Of a DNA stretch of 64,000 nt, positions 16,277 through 24,743 are shown piece by piece; positions within the stretch are counted from its first letter, which is position 1, and every line of letters begins with the position of its first letter. Below the pieces are notes generated by a model, which saw only the letters and a program-made list of their open reading frames with translations, was not told where the DNA came from and ran no database searches. A program made the translations under genes and the position numbers. Source of the DNA: Niveispirillum lacus (lineage in GTDB: Bacteria; Pseudomonadota; Alphaproteobacteria; Azospirillales; Azospirillaceae); contig NZ_NOXU01000011.1 in the NCBI RefSeq assembly GCF_002251795.1, positions 1 to 64,000 on the forward strand. The letters are read 5' to 3'.

Positions 16277-17647
16277 TCAACCCTGCTGGCGCTTCATCCA
16301 GCCTTCCATCCATTTGATATCGTAGTCGCCATTGATGAAATCCGGCTCTGCGATGATCTTCTGGTGCAGGGAAATGGACGTGTCGACACCGGAGATCACA
16401 AATTCCTCCAGCGCACGGCGCAGGCGCATCAGACATTCGTTGCGCGTGTTGCCATGGACGATGAGCTTGGCAATCATGCTGTCATAGTGCGGCGGCACAC
16501 GGTAACCATCATAGAGTGCGCTATCCACCCGCACCCCCAGACCGCCCGGCGCATGATACTGCTTGATCTGGCCTGGCGACGGCATGAACGTTTCGGGATG
16601 TTCGGCATTGATGCGGCATTCAATGGAATGACCGTGGAAGCGAATGTCCTGCTGCGTGTACCCCAGTGGTGCACCCGTCGCCACGCGGATCTGCTCGCGC
16701 ACCAGATCGACACCGGTGATCATTTCCGTGATCGTATGCTCGATCTGCAAACGGGTGTTCATTTCAATGAAATAGAACTGCCCGTTTTCGTACAGGAACT
16801 CCATGGTGCCGACACCGCGGTAGCCCAGCAACTTGGCTGTGCGGGCCGCCAGCGACCCGACCTTTTCCCGCTCCTCGGCGTTCAGCGCGGGCGAGGGGGC
16901 CTCCTCCACCACCTTCTGGTGGCGGCGCTGAATGGAACAGTCGCGTTCGCCGAAATGCACCACATTGCCATGGTGATCGCCCAGCAACTGCACTTCGATA
17001 TGGCGCGGATTGGCGAGGTACTTTTCCAAGTACACCTCGTCATTGCCAAAGGCGGCGCGCGCCTCGCCACGGGCCAGCGAATAGGCTTCCTTCAACTCAT
17101 CCCGGCTGAAGGCCACCTTCATACCCTTGCCGCCACCGCCGGCCGCGGCCTTGATCAGAACCGGGTAGCCGATCTGATCCGCGACACTGGCGGCCGTTTC
17201 GAAACTGTCCACCGGACCGTCAGAGCCGGGGACACAAGGCAGACCACGGGCAATGACCGTCTTTTTGGCGGTAACCTTATCGCCCATGATGCGGATATGG
17301 TCAGGCGTGGGCCCGATCCAGGCGAAGCCATGCTCAATCACCATATCGGCGAACTGGGCATTTTCGGCCATGAACCCGATACCGGGATGAATAGCGTCGG
17401 CACCGGTGATGGTCGCCGCCGACAGGATCGCCGGGATGTTCAGATAACTGTCCTTGGCAGCCGGCGGGCCAACACAGACACTTTCGTCGGCCAGACGCAC
17501 ATGCATGGCATCGGAATCGGCCGTGGAATGCACGGCCACAGTCTTGATACCCATCTCGCGGCAAGCGCGATGGATGCGCAGAGCGATCTCGCCGCGATTG
17601 GCGATCAAGACTTTTTCGAACAGCCCGTCCTGGGGTTTCGCCGTCAT
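16277..17647 (-). CDS. accC: acetyl-CoA carboxylase, biotin carboxylase subunit
   Basis: A 456-residue ATP-grasp enzyme that carboxylates biotin on AccB, the first step of fatty-acid synthesis. It begins FEKVLIANRGEIALRI, and the ATP-grasp glycine loop is KAAAGGGGKGMK (about 162-173). ERDCSIQRRHQKVVEE and FIEMNTRLQIEHTITE (the usual reading is RVQVEHPVTE) are the metal- and bicarbonate-site motifs, with the key Glu and Arg intact. The start is taken at ATG 17647; a TTG at 17662 overlapping the accB stop is an alternative. It is the last gene of aroQ-accB-accC, followed by a terminator. Confidence 0.97.
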   Translation of the reverse strand: MTAKPQDGLFEKVLIANRGEIALRIHRACREMGIKTVAVHSTADSDAMHVRLADESVCVGPPAAKDSYLNIPAILSAATITGADAIHPGIGFMAENAQFADMVIEHGFAWIGPTPDHIRIMGDKVTAKKTVIARGLPCVPGSDGPVDSFETAASVADQIGYPVLIKAAAGGGGKGMKVAFSRDELKEAYSLARGEARAAFGNDEVYLEKYLANPRHIEVQLLGDHHGNVVHFGERDCSIQRRHQKVVEEAPSPALNAEEREKVGSLAARTAKLLGYRGVGTMEFLYENGQFYFIEMNTRLQIEHTITEMITGVDLVREQIRVATGAPLGYTQQDIRFHGHSIECRINAEHPETFMPSPGQIKQYHAPGGLGVRVDSALYDGYRVPPHYDSMIAKLIVHGNTRNECLMRLRRALEEFVISGVDTSISLHQKIIAEPDFINGDYDIKWMEGWMKRQQG

Positions 17648-17654
17648 GGGTCGA

Positions 17655-18125
17655 TCACTCAATGATCAGCAGGGGCTGGCCGAATTCGACCGGCTGGGCA
17701 TTGGCCACCAGAATCTGGGTCACGGTGCCACCCTTGGGCGCCTTGATCGGGTTCATGACCTTCATGGCTTCGATGATCAGGATGGTCTGGCCAGCCTTAA
17801 CCGTATCGCCTTCCTTCACGAAGGGCGGGGCGCTCGGTTCGGAGGCCATATAAGCGGTCCCCACCATCGGCGACTTCACGGCACCGGGATGCTGAGCAGG
17901 CGCAACAGCAGCAGCGGCAACCGGCGCGGCGGCCGGAGCAGCCGCCGGGGCTGCAACGGGGGCCGGCGCATAGGCCGGGGCATAGCCCATCGGGGCCGGC
18001 GGGGCGGCCCGGCTCAGCCGGATGCGGCGTTCGCCTTCCGAATATTCCATCTCCGTCAGGCCGGACTCCTCCAGGAGTTTGGCCATGGTACGCACGAACT
18101 TGGCATCCAGATCGAAGCTCGACAT
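17655..18125 (-). CDS. accB: acetyl-CoA carboxylase biotin carboxyl carrier protein
   Basis: A 156-residue biotin carrier. An N-terminal helical part (1-45) is followed by a long Ala/Pro-rich flexible linker (about 48-78), then the biotinyl domain. The biotin-accepting lysine is in IIEAMKVMNPI, with the standard MKM-type motif reading MKV. The thumb segment SEPSAPPFVKEGDTV is also present. The start at ATG 18125 has AAGGTTGAG upstream; an open extension upstream runs into aroQ and is not used. It lies between aroQ and accC in one transcript. Confidence 0.97.
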   Translation of the reverse strand: MSSFDLDAKFVRTMAKLLEESGLTEMEYSEGERRIRLSRAAPPAPMGYAPAYAPAPVAAPAAAPAAAPVAAAAVAPAQHPGAVKSPMVGTAYMASEPSAPPFVKEGDTVKAGQTILIIEAMKVMNPIKAPKGGTVTQILVANAQPVEFGQPLLIIE

Positions 18126-18159
18126 GGTATTCTCAACCTTATGAAAAGGGCCGTGAGTA

Positions 18160-18618
18160 TCAGGACTGGGCCGTGGCGCGAACCAGACGGTCGGCCGCCT
18201 GCAACGCCAGGACATAGCCGTGGGAACCCAGGCCGCATATGACCCCCCGGGCGGCCATCGAGACATACGAGTGATGTCTGAACGGTTCGCGACGGAAGAT
18301 GTTGCTCAGATGCACCTCGATGACCGGCAGGTCAACCGCCGTCAGCGCGTCCAGTATGGCCACAGAGGTGTGGGTATAGGCTCCGGCGTTCAAAAGGATG
18401 GCGGACCGGGTTTCCCGGGCCTGCTGAATCCAGGTGACCAATTCCCCCTCATGGTTCGACTGACGGAAATCGATCTCCAGACCCAGGCGCGCCCCTTCAG
18501 CACGGCACAAGGCCTCGACATCGGCCAGCGTCTCCGCCCCATAGATATGGGGCTCGCGGGTGCCGAGCATGTTGAGGTTCGGCCCGTTGAGGATAAGGAT
18601 CGAAGGCTGTTGGGCCAA
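18160..18618 (-). CDS. aroQ: type II 3-dehydroquinate dehydratase
   Basis: A 152-residue shikimate-pathway enzyme turning 3-dehydroquinate into 3-dehydroshikimate. The family start is clear: [21 protein letters not shown], in which NGPNLN, the active-site Arg (TRE) and Tyr (IYG) are seen. Further on are [28 protein letters not shown] and [18 protein letters not shown], covering the other catalytic residues. First gene of the aroQ-accB-accC operon, an order common in alphaproteobacteria. Confidence 0.97.
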   Translation of the reverse strand: MAQQPSILILNGPNLNMLGTREPHIYGAETLADVEALCRAEGARLGLEIDFRQSNHEGELVTWIQQARETRSAILLNAGAYTHTSVAILDALTAVDLPVIEVHLSNIFRREPFRHHSYVSMAARGVICGLGSHGYVLALQAADRLVRATAQS

Positions 18619-19450
18619 GTCGGCCGTCCCTTGTGATGATCGCCAAAAGCCGGGGCGTTATAACATGGTCAGCCGCCGGGGCAATGGTCATCGACATGAC
18701 GTTACGGAAGGTGATCAATCGCCGCCCCTGATCATGGGCTCTGCGTCGCGCTCCGCGCAGGCGCTGGCGACAATCGGATGATGTCACTATTGGCGGGACA
18801 AGGGTACCCGCCAACGATAAAAATAATCACCGAGGCGAAAAAACTGGTCTGATTTTGAACAATGTCCAGCGGCCGGTCAGCCGCGACGCGCGGCGCCCTT
18901 TTTGTCCATCCACCGACAATCAGGTCGAACAAGCGATCAGGGGTGGCCCCCTCCTGCGGCGGCAGGTCCATATCCGGCACCAGCAATTTGATATCAAAGG
19001 TTTTCAGGCCGGCAAAAGCCGCTTCCCAACCATTGGGATCGGTCGGAACAACATGACGCCTGCCGGCAGGATCGACGGCGGTGGCAGCGAGGCCAACCCA
19101 TCGCCATCGGTTTGAGTTCGCCCATAGAACCGTCACTCCAGGGGATGTATCCGATCCCCCGACGGCGGCCGGTGATCAATGTCTGCTCTCGGGACCGAAA
19201 GGGCGGCATGGATGGGTTCGCCCATCTTATGGCGCCGGTCCAGAGCATCCTGGTCACTGGCCGCACGGACCCGGCCAGAACGGTCGGTTCGGGTCGTCTG
19301 CACCGATGACGCCGCCGCCGCGCCCACCATATCGCAACGAATCGCAGCATCGAACGCGGTATGCCCGGCGGGTCGCCACGGGGCCCCCCGCAGATCAGAC
19401 CCGCAGCCGTTGGCCGGGACATAAAGCGGCTCCCGGCCAAACCAGGTTTG
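18619..19450. other. unexplained 0.8 kb gap between dsbA-like gene and aroQ
   Basis: No recognised gene. Several frames are open on both strands, which is common in GC-rich DNA. The most coding-like piece is on the minus strand at 18732-19136. Just before it, another minus frame (about 19360-19136) is open with a balanced composition and ends at TGA 19137 region, so the two could be one gene broken by a frameshift. The part nearest aroQ (18619-18731) should hold the aroQ promoter. No repeats, tRNA or terminator were seen. Confidence 0.4.
18732..19136 (-). CDS. doubtful hypothetical ORF, possible gene remnant
   Basis: Open frame of 134 codons from a GTG at 19136. Up to about residue 90 the codons look real: third positions are rich in G and C, and the protein text is ordinary (GWEAAFAGLKTFDIKLL, PDRLFDLIVGGWTKRAP). 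After that the third positions turn A/T-rich and the end looks non-coding. The start has no clear ribosome binding site. I recognise no domain. It may be a degraded gene or a chance frame. Confidence 0.25.
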   Translation of the reverse strand: MTVLWANSNRWRWVGLAATAVDPAGRRHVVPTDPNGWEAAFAGLKTFDIKLLVPDMDLPPQEGATPDRLFDLIVGGWTKRAPRVAADRPLDIVQNQTSFFASVIIFIVGGYPCPANSDIIRLSPAPARSATQSP

Positions 19451-20224
19451 TCAGCCACCGACCTTTTTCGCCGCACGGGTGGCGTTGAACAGCGCAATGA
19501 ATTGTTCTGTTTCAATCGCACCAGGGATTACCGTGTCACCGACCACAAAACCGGGTGTCCCACGGATGCCCAACTTCTGTGCCAGTTCCATATTTGCTTT
19601 GATCTCTGCATCGATCGCGGGGTCACCCATGTCCTGTTCCAGCCTTTTCAGGTCCAGCCCAACCCGTCGGGCGGCAGCCCGGATGGCGTCGCTGTCCAGC
19701 CGACCTTCATGGGTCATCAGTGCGGTATGGAATGCCTCATACTTGCCCTGCTTGTTGGCGGCCAGGGCGGCCTTGGCGGCTTCCCTGGACGAGGGGGCCA
19801 GGATAGGGAACTCCTTATAGACAACACGGACCTTGCCATCGCCCTTCACGGCGGCGCTGCGTTCCGGATGGGTCCGTTTGCAGTAGCCGCAATTATAGTC
19901 GAAGAACTCCACCAAGGTGATGTCACCCTTCGGATTACCGCCCACCGGTGACGAGGGTGCATTCTCCAAGGCCTGCCGATTCGTTTTTAGGGCCTCTGCT
20001 GTGGCTTTTTCGCCCTCGACCTGCTGTTTTTTTTCCAGAGCCTCCATGGCTTCCAGCAGCAACTCCGGATGGGTCAGCAGATAGTCGCGGACAATCTGTT
20101 CTACCGCAGCCTTATCCAGCGGCTTGTCAGCCGCCGAAACAGGCAGGGCAGGGACAAAGGCTGCCATTGTGGCAGCCAGAAACAGAGCCCTGAAACGACG
20201 GACAACAGGAAGATGAGGGACCAT
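19451..20224 (-). CDS. DsbA-family thiol oxidoreductase
   Basis: A 257-residue periplasmic protein with a signal peptide ending near PVSA-AD (residue 31). A helical arm at 35-80 is typical of the Com1/ScsC-like DsbA family, and a thioredoxin fold follows with active site C112-G-Y-C115 in FFDYNCGYCKRTHP. The cis-proline loop is seen as GIRGTPGFVVGD near 220. The N-terminal charged helix suggests an oligomerising arm as in ScsC/BcfH-type proteins, which act as isomerases or oxidases. The usual alphaproteobacterial neighbour aroQ lies 0.8 kb downstream. The redox partner (DsbB or DsbD) is not in the window. Confidence 0.9.
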   Translation of the reverse strand: MVPHLPVVRRFRALFLAATMAAFVPALPVSAADKPLDKAAVEQIVRDYLLTHPELLLEAMEALEKKQQVEGEKATAEALKTNRQALENAPSSPVGGNPKGDITLVEFFDYNCGYCKRTHPERSAAVKGDGKVRVVYKEFPILAPSSREAAKAALAANKQGKYEAFHTALMTHEGRLDSDAIRAAARRVGLDLKRLEQDMGDPAIDAEIKANMELAQKLGIRGTPGFVVGDTVIPGAIETEQFIALFNATRAAKKVGG

Positions 20225-20461
20225 GGTTCACACATCCAGTGAATGATTGCCCGCACCATGAACCGGCGTCGACACATACGCAACCACGGCGCGGAATGAC
20301 TGGGCAGTTTTCAAGAGGCTTGCCTCTGAGCGCGACCTATGCCGTGATACGTAAGTGTGCATTCGTACTGGCAATCGCACTGTGTCAATTTGACATGATT
20401 GCGGTGGGGCCCGGCTAATGGGACCGGCAGGGTTGTGATCGCGGGGAGTGGCGGCAGTCTG

Positions 20462-22033
20462 ATGGTAGCGGGCGACGACGAATTCCTCTTCAAGGAGGAA
20501 GGGCCGGAAGCACCGGTCGCCGCTACGGCCGCTGTATCGCCGCCGGCATGGCTGATTCTGATCGTCGACGATGATCCAGAAGTCCATGCCATGACCCGGC
20601 TGGTGATGAAAAAATTCACCTATCGTGGCCGCCCGGTCGAGTTTTTATCCGCCTTTTCAGCCGAAGAGGCGCTGGAGATTCTGCGCCATGACCCCGGCAT
20701 CGCCATGATCCTGCTGGATGTGGTGATGGAGACCGATGATGCCGGTCTGCGCCTGGTGCCACGCATCCGTGATGAACTGGGGAACAGTCAGGTCCGTATT
20801 ATTCTGCGCACCGGTCAGCCCGGACAGGCGCCGGAAGATGATGTCATTCACGGCTACGACATCAATGACTACAAGGCCAAGACCGAGCTGACGGCTCAAA
20901 AGCTGGGCACAGCCACGGTTGCTGCCCTGCGCTCTTATGAGCATATCACCGAGCTGATGCGGTCCCGGCAGGGCATGGAACGCATCATTGATGCCTCCAG
21001 CAACCTGGTCACCCTGCGCGCCATCGACCGGTTCGCCGAAGCCGTGCTTCGGGAATTGGCCCGTGTCCTGGATGTGGCCGCGGATGGGCTTGTCTGTGTG
21101 CCGCGCGGTGCGGCGCGGTCTGATGCACAGATCCTGGCTGCCCAGGGGCGGCATGCGGATAGTGTGGGCCTGCCCCTTGGTCACAGCGTCGACCCGGCAT
21201 TGGCATTCAAAGTGATGGAGGTGCTGCGCGCCCGGAACCATCATTTCGACGACCAGGATGCCATCTTGTGGTTGCGCACAGCCGATGGCCGTGATGCTGT
21301 CGCCTGTTTGCATATCGGCCGCCCGCTGGACGGGCTTGAACGCAAGCTGATGGCGGTGATGGCCGCCAAGATTGCGATCGGTTTCGATAATCTGCACCTG
21401 TACGAACAGGTAAAAAGGTCCCACAAGGCCGCTGTCATCGCGCTGGCGGCCCTGGCGGAATACAAGGACCCCGATGGCGGGGGCGACCATGGGTTGCGCC
21501 TGTCGCGGCTGGTCACGGAAATCGCCCTTGCCCTGCGGCAGCAGGAAGGCTGGAGCAGGATCATCGATGATGAGTTCCTGGACCAGATCACCATGGGCGC
21601 CATGCTTTATGATATCGGCATGGTCGGGGTTCCTGACAGCGTCATCCGCAAGGATAGCAGGCTGGATGATGATGAACGTCACCAGATGGAACTGCATTGT
21701 GAACGTGGCGCCGCCATCCTGGAAAAGGCATCGCGCCTGGTGGAAGGCAGCAATTACCTGTCGTTCGGCGCTGCCATTGCGCGGGCGCATCATGAACGTT
21801 GGGACGGCAGCGGCTATCCGCTCGGGCTTGCGGGGAACGACATCCCGCCCGCCGCCCGCATCGTGGCGGTTGCCGATGTGTATGACGCGCTGACCCACCG
21901 CCGTTCCTGGCGCGATGCGGTACCTTTGGCCGAGGCATTAAAAACCATCGGCAATGGCGCCGGCACCCAGTTCGATCCGGCGGTGGTGGCTGCATTCTTT
22001 CAGGTGCGTCAAGCCCGCGGTCGGACGCGGTAA
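20462..22033 (+). CDS. response regulator with DUF3369 and degenerate HD-GYP domain
   Basis: A 523-residue cytoplasmic signalling protein. It has a receiver domain (about 30-155, acidic DDDP at 36-38, phosphate acceptor Asp86 in LLDVVM), a DUF3369 sensory segment (about 175-315), and an HD-GYP domain (about 320-515), which normally hydrolyses cyclic di-GMP. Most HD-GYP residues are kept: H343, H412 in HCERG, HHERWDGSGYP (443-453) and D472. However, the name-giving HD pair is Tyr383-Asp384 (LYDIGMVGVPD instead of LHDIGKIGIPD), so one metal ligand is lost and the usual Lys is Met. Activity is doubtful. The start at ATG 20462 matches the family N-terminus (DDEFLF). No partner histidine kinase is adjacent. 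Confidence 0.9.
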   Translation: MVAGDDEFLFKEEGPEAPVAATAAVSPPAWLILIVDDDPEVHAMTRLVMKKFTYRGRPVEFLSAFSAEEALEILRHDPGIAMILLDVVMETDDAGLRLVPRIRDELGNSQVRIILRTGQPGQAPEDDVIHGYDINDYKAKTELTAQKLGTATVAALRSYEHITELMRSRQGMERIIDASSNLVTLRAIDRFAEAVLRELARVLDVAADGLVCVPRGAARSDAQILAAQGRHADSVGLPLGHSVDPALAFKVMEVLRARNHHFDDQDAILWLRTADGRDAVACLHIGRPLDGLERKLMAVMAAKIAIGFDNLHLYEQVKRSHKAAVIALAALAEYKDPDGGGDHGLRLSRLVTEIALALRQQEGWSRIIDDEFLDQITMGAMLYDIGMVGVPDSVIRKDSRLDDDERHQMELHCERGAAILEKASRLVEGSNYLSFGAAIARAHHERWDGSGYPLGLAGNDIPPAARIVAVADVYDALTHRRSWRDAVPLAEALKTIGNGAGTQFDPAVVAAFFQVRQARGRTR

Positions 22034-22117
22034 CATGGGTAGGTTGCCCGATGAGCGTCGCGGCCGGCATTATCGCCGGTCCAGATGGCGACGAGGTCCG
22101 GTCATCGCCTTCTGATG

Positions 22118-23497
22118 TTAGTTATATTCCCGCGATACCGGGTGGCTTTCGACCATAACCCGGATGTCCTGCGCCCGGATCCATTCCGGCGAACCGGCCG
22201 GCAGCATCCGTTCAGCACGATCCGCATGGTACTTGGCCGCCCGGATATCGCCACGCGACAGCGCTTCTTCTGCCCGGGCATAGGCCAATTGTGGCTGCAT
22301 GTCGGCACGGCTGTAGGCCGATGACAGAAGCCGCCAGGTCAGGGCCGAGTTGTGTTCAAGCCGGGCTGCCGCCAAAAGATGGGTGATCGCTTCGTTCAGG
22401 ACGCGGTCATTGCCCACTTCCAGCAACGCATGGCCCAGCGCATTGCGCAGCAGACCCGATTCCGGGTCCAGACGCACAGATTCCCGATAAGGAATGACGG
22501 CATCCGCTGCCCTGCCATCCTCAAACAGAATCTGGCCTTTCAATTCATGGAAATAGGCGTTGTCCTTTTCCTGCGCGATCAGGCCGTCGGTCATTACCAG
22601 CGCCTCGCGCACATTGCCGCGCTGATACAGCGCGATGGCCCGGGCATAGCGCGCAGGGATCGACGTGTCGGTCGCAGCGTAATGGCGCAATGCCAGTTCC
22701 GGACGCATGAACCCCATGAGTTTGGCCACCATGCGTTCATGCTTGGTGTAAAACTCCTCAGGCAAGCGCTTGCCATTGTTCTGTGATTTCGTTTCCACAA
22801 AATTACGGATGGCTTCGATGCGGTTACGGGTCAGGGGGTGGGTACGGACATACTCCACCTGCCGGCTTTCGGGCAGCAGTTCCTGACCGGCCAACCGCTG
22901 CATCATTTTCAGCAGGCCCTCGGACGACCAGCCCAGTTTCTCCAGATACTGCATCGCCGCCTCATCCGCCGCCCCTTCCTGGCCACGTGTGAAGGCGAAG
23001 AAGGTACGCAGGGCCGCTTCCTGACCGCCGCCCATCACGCCAATGCCGACGTCGGTACGACCGGCGCCGATGGCAGCGGCCATACCCAGCAAGGTAAAGA
23101 TGCTGGCAATGGTGGCCGCATTCGACATGGCGTCACCGGCGCGGGCCAAGTGACCGCCAGCGATATGGCCGGTTTCATGCGCCGCCACGCCGATCAGTTC
23201 CTCCAGCGTCGTATCCATCAGGAAGCCGGTGTGGAAGAACATGTTCTGACCGCCGGCGACAAAGGCGTTCAGGCTGTCATCATTGACCATGGCAATGGTC
23301 ACCGACTCCGGCACAAGGCCCGCCACCTGCAGGATGGGGGTGGAATAGGTGCGCAGGATATGCTCGATTTCAGTGTCACGGATGAAACTGATCGATCTCT
23401 GCGCCATGGCGGGTTGCACCGCCAGGGTCGCCGACATAAACAACGCCACGGCCGCACTGGCAATCCGCTTTGGAACCGCAAACATGTCTCTATCCAT
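22118..23497 (-). CDS. M48 metalloprotease with C-terminal TPRs (BepA-like)
   Basis: A 459-residue periplasmic zinc protease. A signal peptide ends at AMA-Q (about residue 33). The M48 domain (about 40-260) has the zinc motif HETGH, with the third ligand Glu in GQEGAADEAAMQYLEKLG. TPR-like repeats run from about 300 to 440 (ALYQRGNVREALVMTDGL, IPYRESVRLDPESGLLRNALG). E. coli BepA, of the same layout, edits LptD and BAM clients in the outer membrane. A similar quality-control job is likely. ATG 23497 is chosen; 23485 is a close alternative. It is divergent from the aminotransferase, with 58 bases between starts. Confidence 0.92.
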   Translation of the reverse strand: MDRDMFAVPKRIASAAVALFMSATLAVQPAMAQRSISFIRDTEIEHILRTYSTPILQVAGLVPESVTIAMVNDDSLNAFVAGGQNMFFHTGFLMDTTLEELIGVAAHETGHIAGGHLARAGDAMSNAATIASIFTLLGMAAAIGAGRTDVGIGVMGGGQEAALRTFFAFTRGQEGAADEAAMQYLEKLGWSSEGLLKMMQRLAGQELLPESRQVEYVRTHPLTRNRIEAIRNFVETKSQNNGKRLPEEFYTKHERMVAKLMGFMRPELALRHYAATDTSIPARYARAIALYQRGNVREALVMTDGLIAQEKDNAYFHELKGQILFEDGRAADAVIPYRESVRLDPESGLLRNALGHALLEVGNDRVLNEAITHLLAAARLEHNSALTWRLLSSAYSRADMQPQLAYARAEEALSRGDIRAAKYHADRAERMLPAGSPEWIRAQDIRVMVESHPVSREYN

Positions 23498-23555
23498 CGG
23501 CAAGGCCCCTCGGCCCGACAGTAGCCACGAAAAAGATGGCGAGGGAAGGGCGAGA

Positions 23556-24743
23556 TTGAAAGATCCCGCCGTTGGACATGCCTGGGGCGCGTCGCGCCGT
23601 GGCAGTGTCGCGCCCTTTATCGTGATGGAGGTGATGCGTGCGGCCAATGAACGCGCGGCGGCCGGTGGCGATGTCCTGCATCTGGAAATCGGTCAACCCG
23701 GCACGCCAGCGCCCCGCGGTGTCATTGCGGCCGCACATGCAGCCCTGGACAATGACCGGATTGCCTATACCGACGCCTTTGGCATCCCCGCGCTGCGCGA
23801 GGCGATTGCCCGCTGGTATCGGGACCATTACGGCGTATCGGTGCCGGCAGAGCGCATTGCCGTGACCACCGGGTCATCGGCTGGTTTCCTTCTGGGTTTT
23901 CTGGCCGCGTTCGAGCCGGGGGACCGGGTGGCGCTGGCCGCCCCAGGTTATCCCGCCTATCGTAACATCCTGCGCGCCCTGGATCTTGTGCCTGTCGAAA
24001 TCCCGACCGGTCCCGAAACCCGGTTCCAACCGACCCCGGCCCTGCTGTCGGCGATCAACCCGCCGGTCAAGGGCCTGATCGTGGCCAGCCCGTCCAACCC
24101 CGCCGGCACCATGCTGTCGCCCGACGCCTTGGCGGCGTTGGCCACCTGGTGCGAGGCCAATGGTGTCCGCCTGATCTCCGACGAGATTTACCATGGTATC
24201 GAGTTTACGCCCTTGCGGGGCCAGACAGCCCTCGCCTTCAGCGAGCGGGCCATCATCATCAACAGTTTTTCGAAGTATTTCAGCATGACCGGCTGGCGCC
24301 TGGGCTGGATGGTGGTGCCGCCAGAACTGCTGCGGGCGGCAGAGTGCCTGGCACAGAATCTCTATATTTCGGCGCCCACCCTCTCTCAACGCGCCGCCAT
24401 TGCCGCCTTTGACTGCACCGACGAGGCCGATGGCCATGTCGCCCGCTATCGTCGCAGCCGCGATCTTCTGCTCCAGGAACTGCCGCGCGCCGGATTCGAC
24501 AATCTTGCCCCTGCCGATGGTGCCTTTTACGTCTATGCCGACGTTAGCGGCATGACCAATGACAGCGAGGCGTTCTGTAAACGCATTCTTGCTGAAACCG
24601 GTGTCGCCATCACGCCCGGCCTGGATTTCGACACCGGACGCGGCCACCATTATCTGCGGATCAGTTTTGCGGCGGCAGAGGCCGATGTGGCGGAGGCCGC
24701 CCGGCGGCTGGTCGCATGGCGGCGGGGGCTTAACCCAGGGTGA
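23556..24743 (+). CDS. class I/II PLP-dependent aminotransferase
   Basis: A 395-residue fold-type I aminotransferase. Motifs in order: IGQPGTPAPRGVIAAA near the N-terminus, TTGSSAGFLLGFLA for phosphate binding, SPSNPAGTMLS, DEIYHGIEF (Asp and Tyr to the pyridine ring), SFSKYFSMTGWRLGW with the PLP-binding Lys, and YLRISFA with the substrate-carboxylate Arg. The start is placed at TTG 23556 because GAGGGAAGGG lies six bases before it and the size then fits the family. The ATG at 23484 would sit inside the divergent M48 gene. The substrate (aspartate, alanine or aromatic) cannot be told. The end overlaps the opposing PhoD-like gene by 14 bases. Confidence 0.9.
   Translation: MKDPAVGHAWGASRRGSVAPFIVMEVMRAANERAAAGGDVLHLEIGQPGTPAPRGVIAAAHAALDNDRIAYTDAFGIPALREAIARWYRDHYGVSVPAERIAVTTGSSAGFLLGFLAAFEPGDRVALAAPGYPAYRNILRALDLVPVEIPTGPETRFQPTPALLSAINPPVKGLIVASPSNPAGTMLSPDALAALATWCEANGVRLISDEIYHGIEFTPLRGQTALAFSERAIIINSFSKYFSMTGWRLGWMVVPPELLRAAECLAQNLYISAPTLSQRAAIAAFDCTDEADGHVARYRRSRDLLLQELPRAGFDNLAPADGAFYVYADVSGMTNDSEAFCKRILAETGVAITPGLDFDTGRGHHYLRISFAAAEADVAEAARRLVAWRRGLNPG

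Noticed and set aside
16364-17665. Plus-strand open frame of 433 codons opposite accC
   Set aside because: accC is certain by motif and operon; the antisense text has no recognisable family and a shadow-like composition.
20657-21898. Minus-strand open frame of 413 codons opposite the DUF3369/HD-GYP gene
   Set aside because: The plus-strand protein has clear receiver and HD-GYP domains; the other strand does not.
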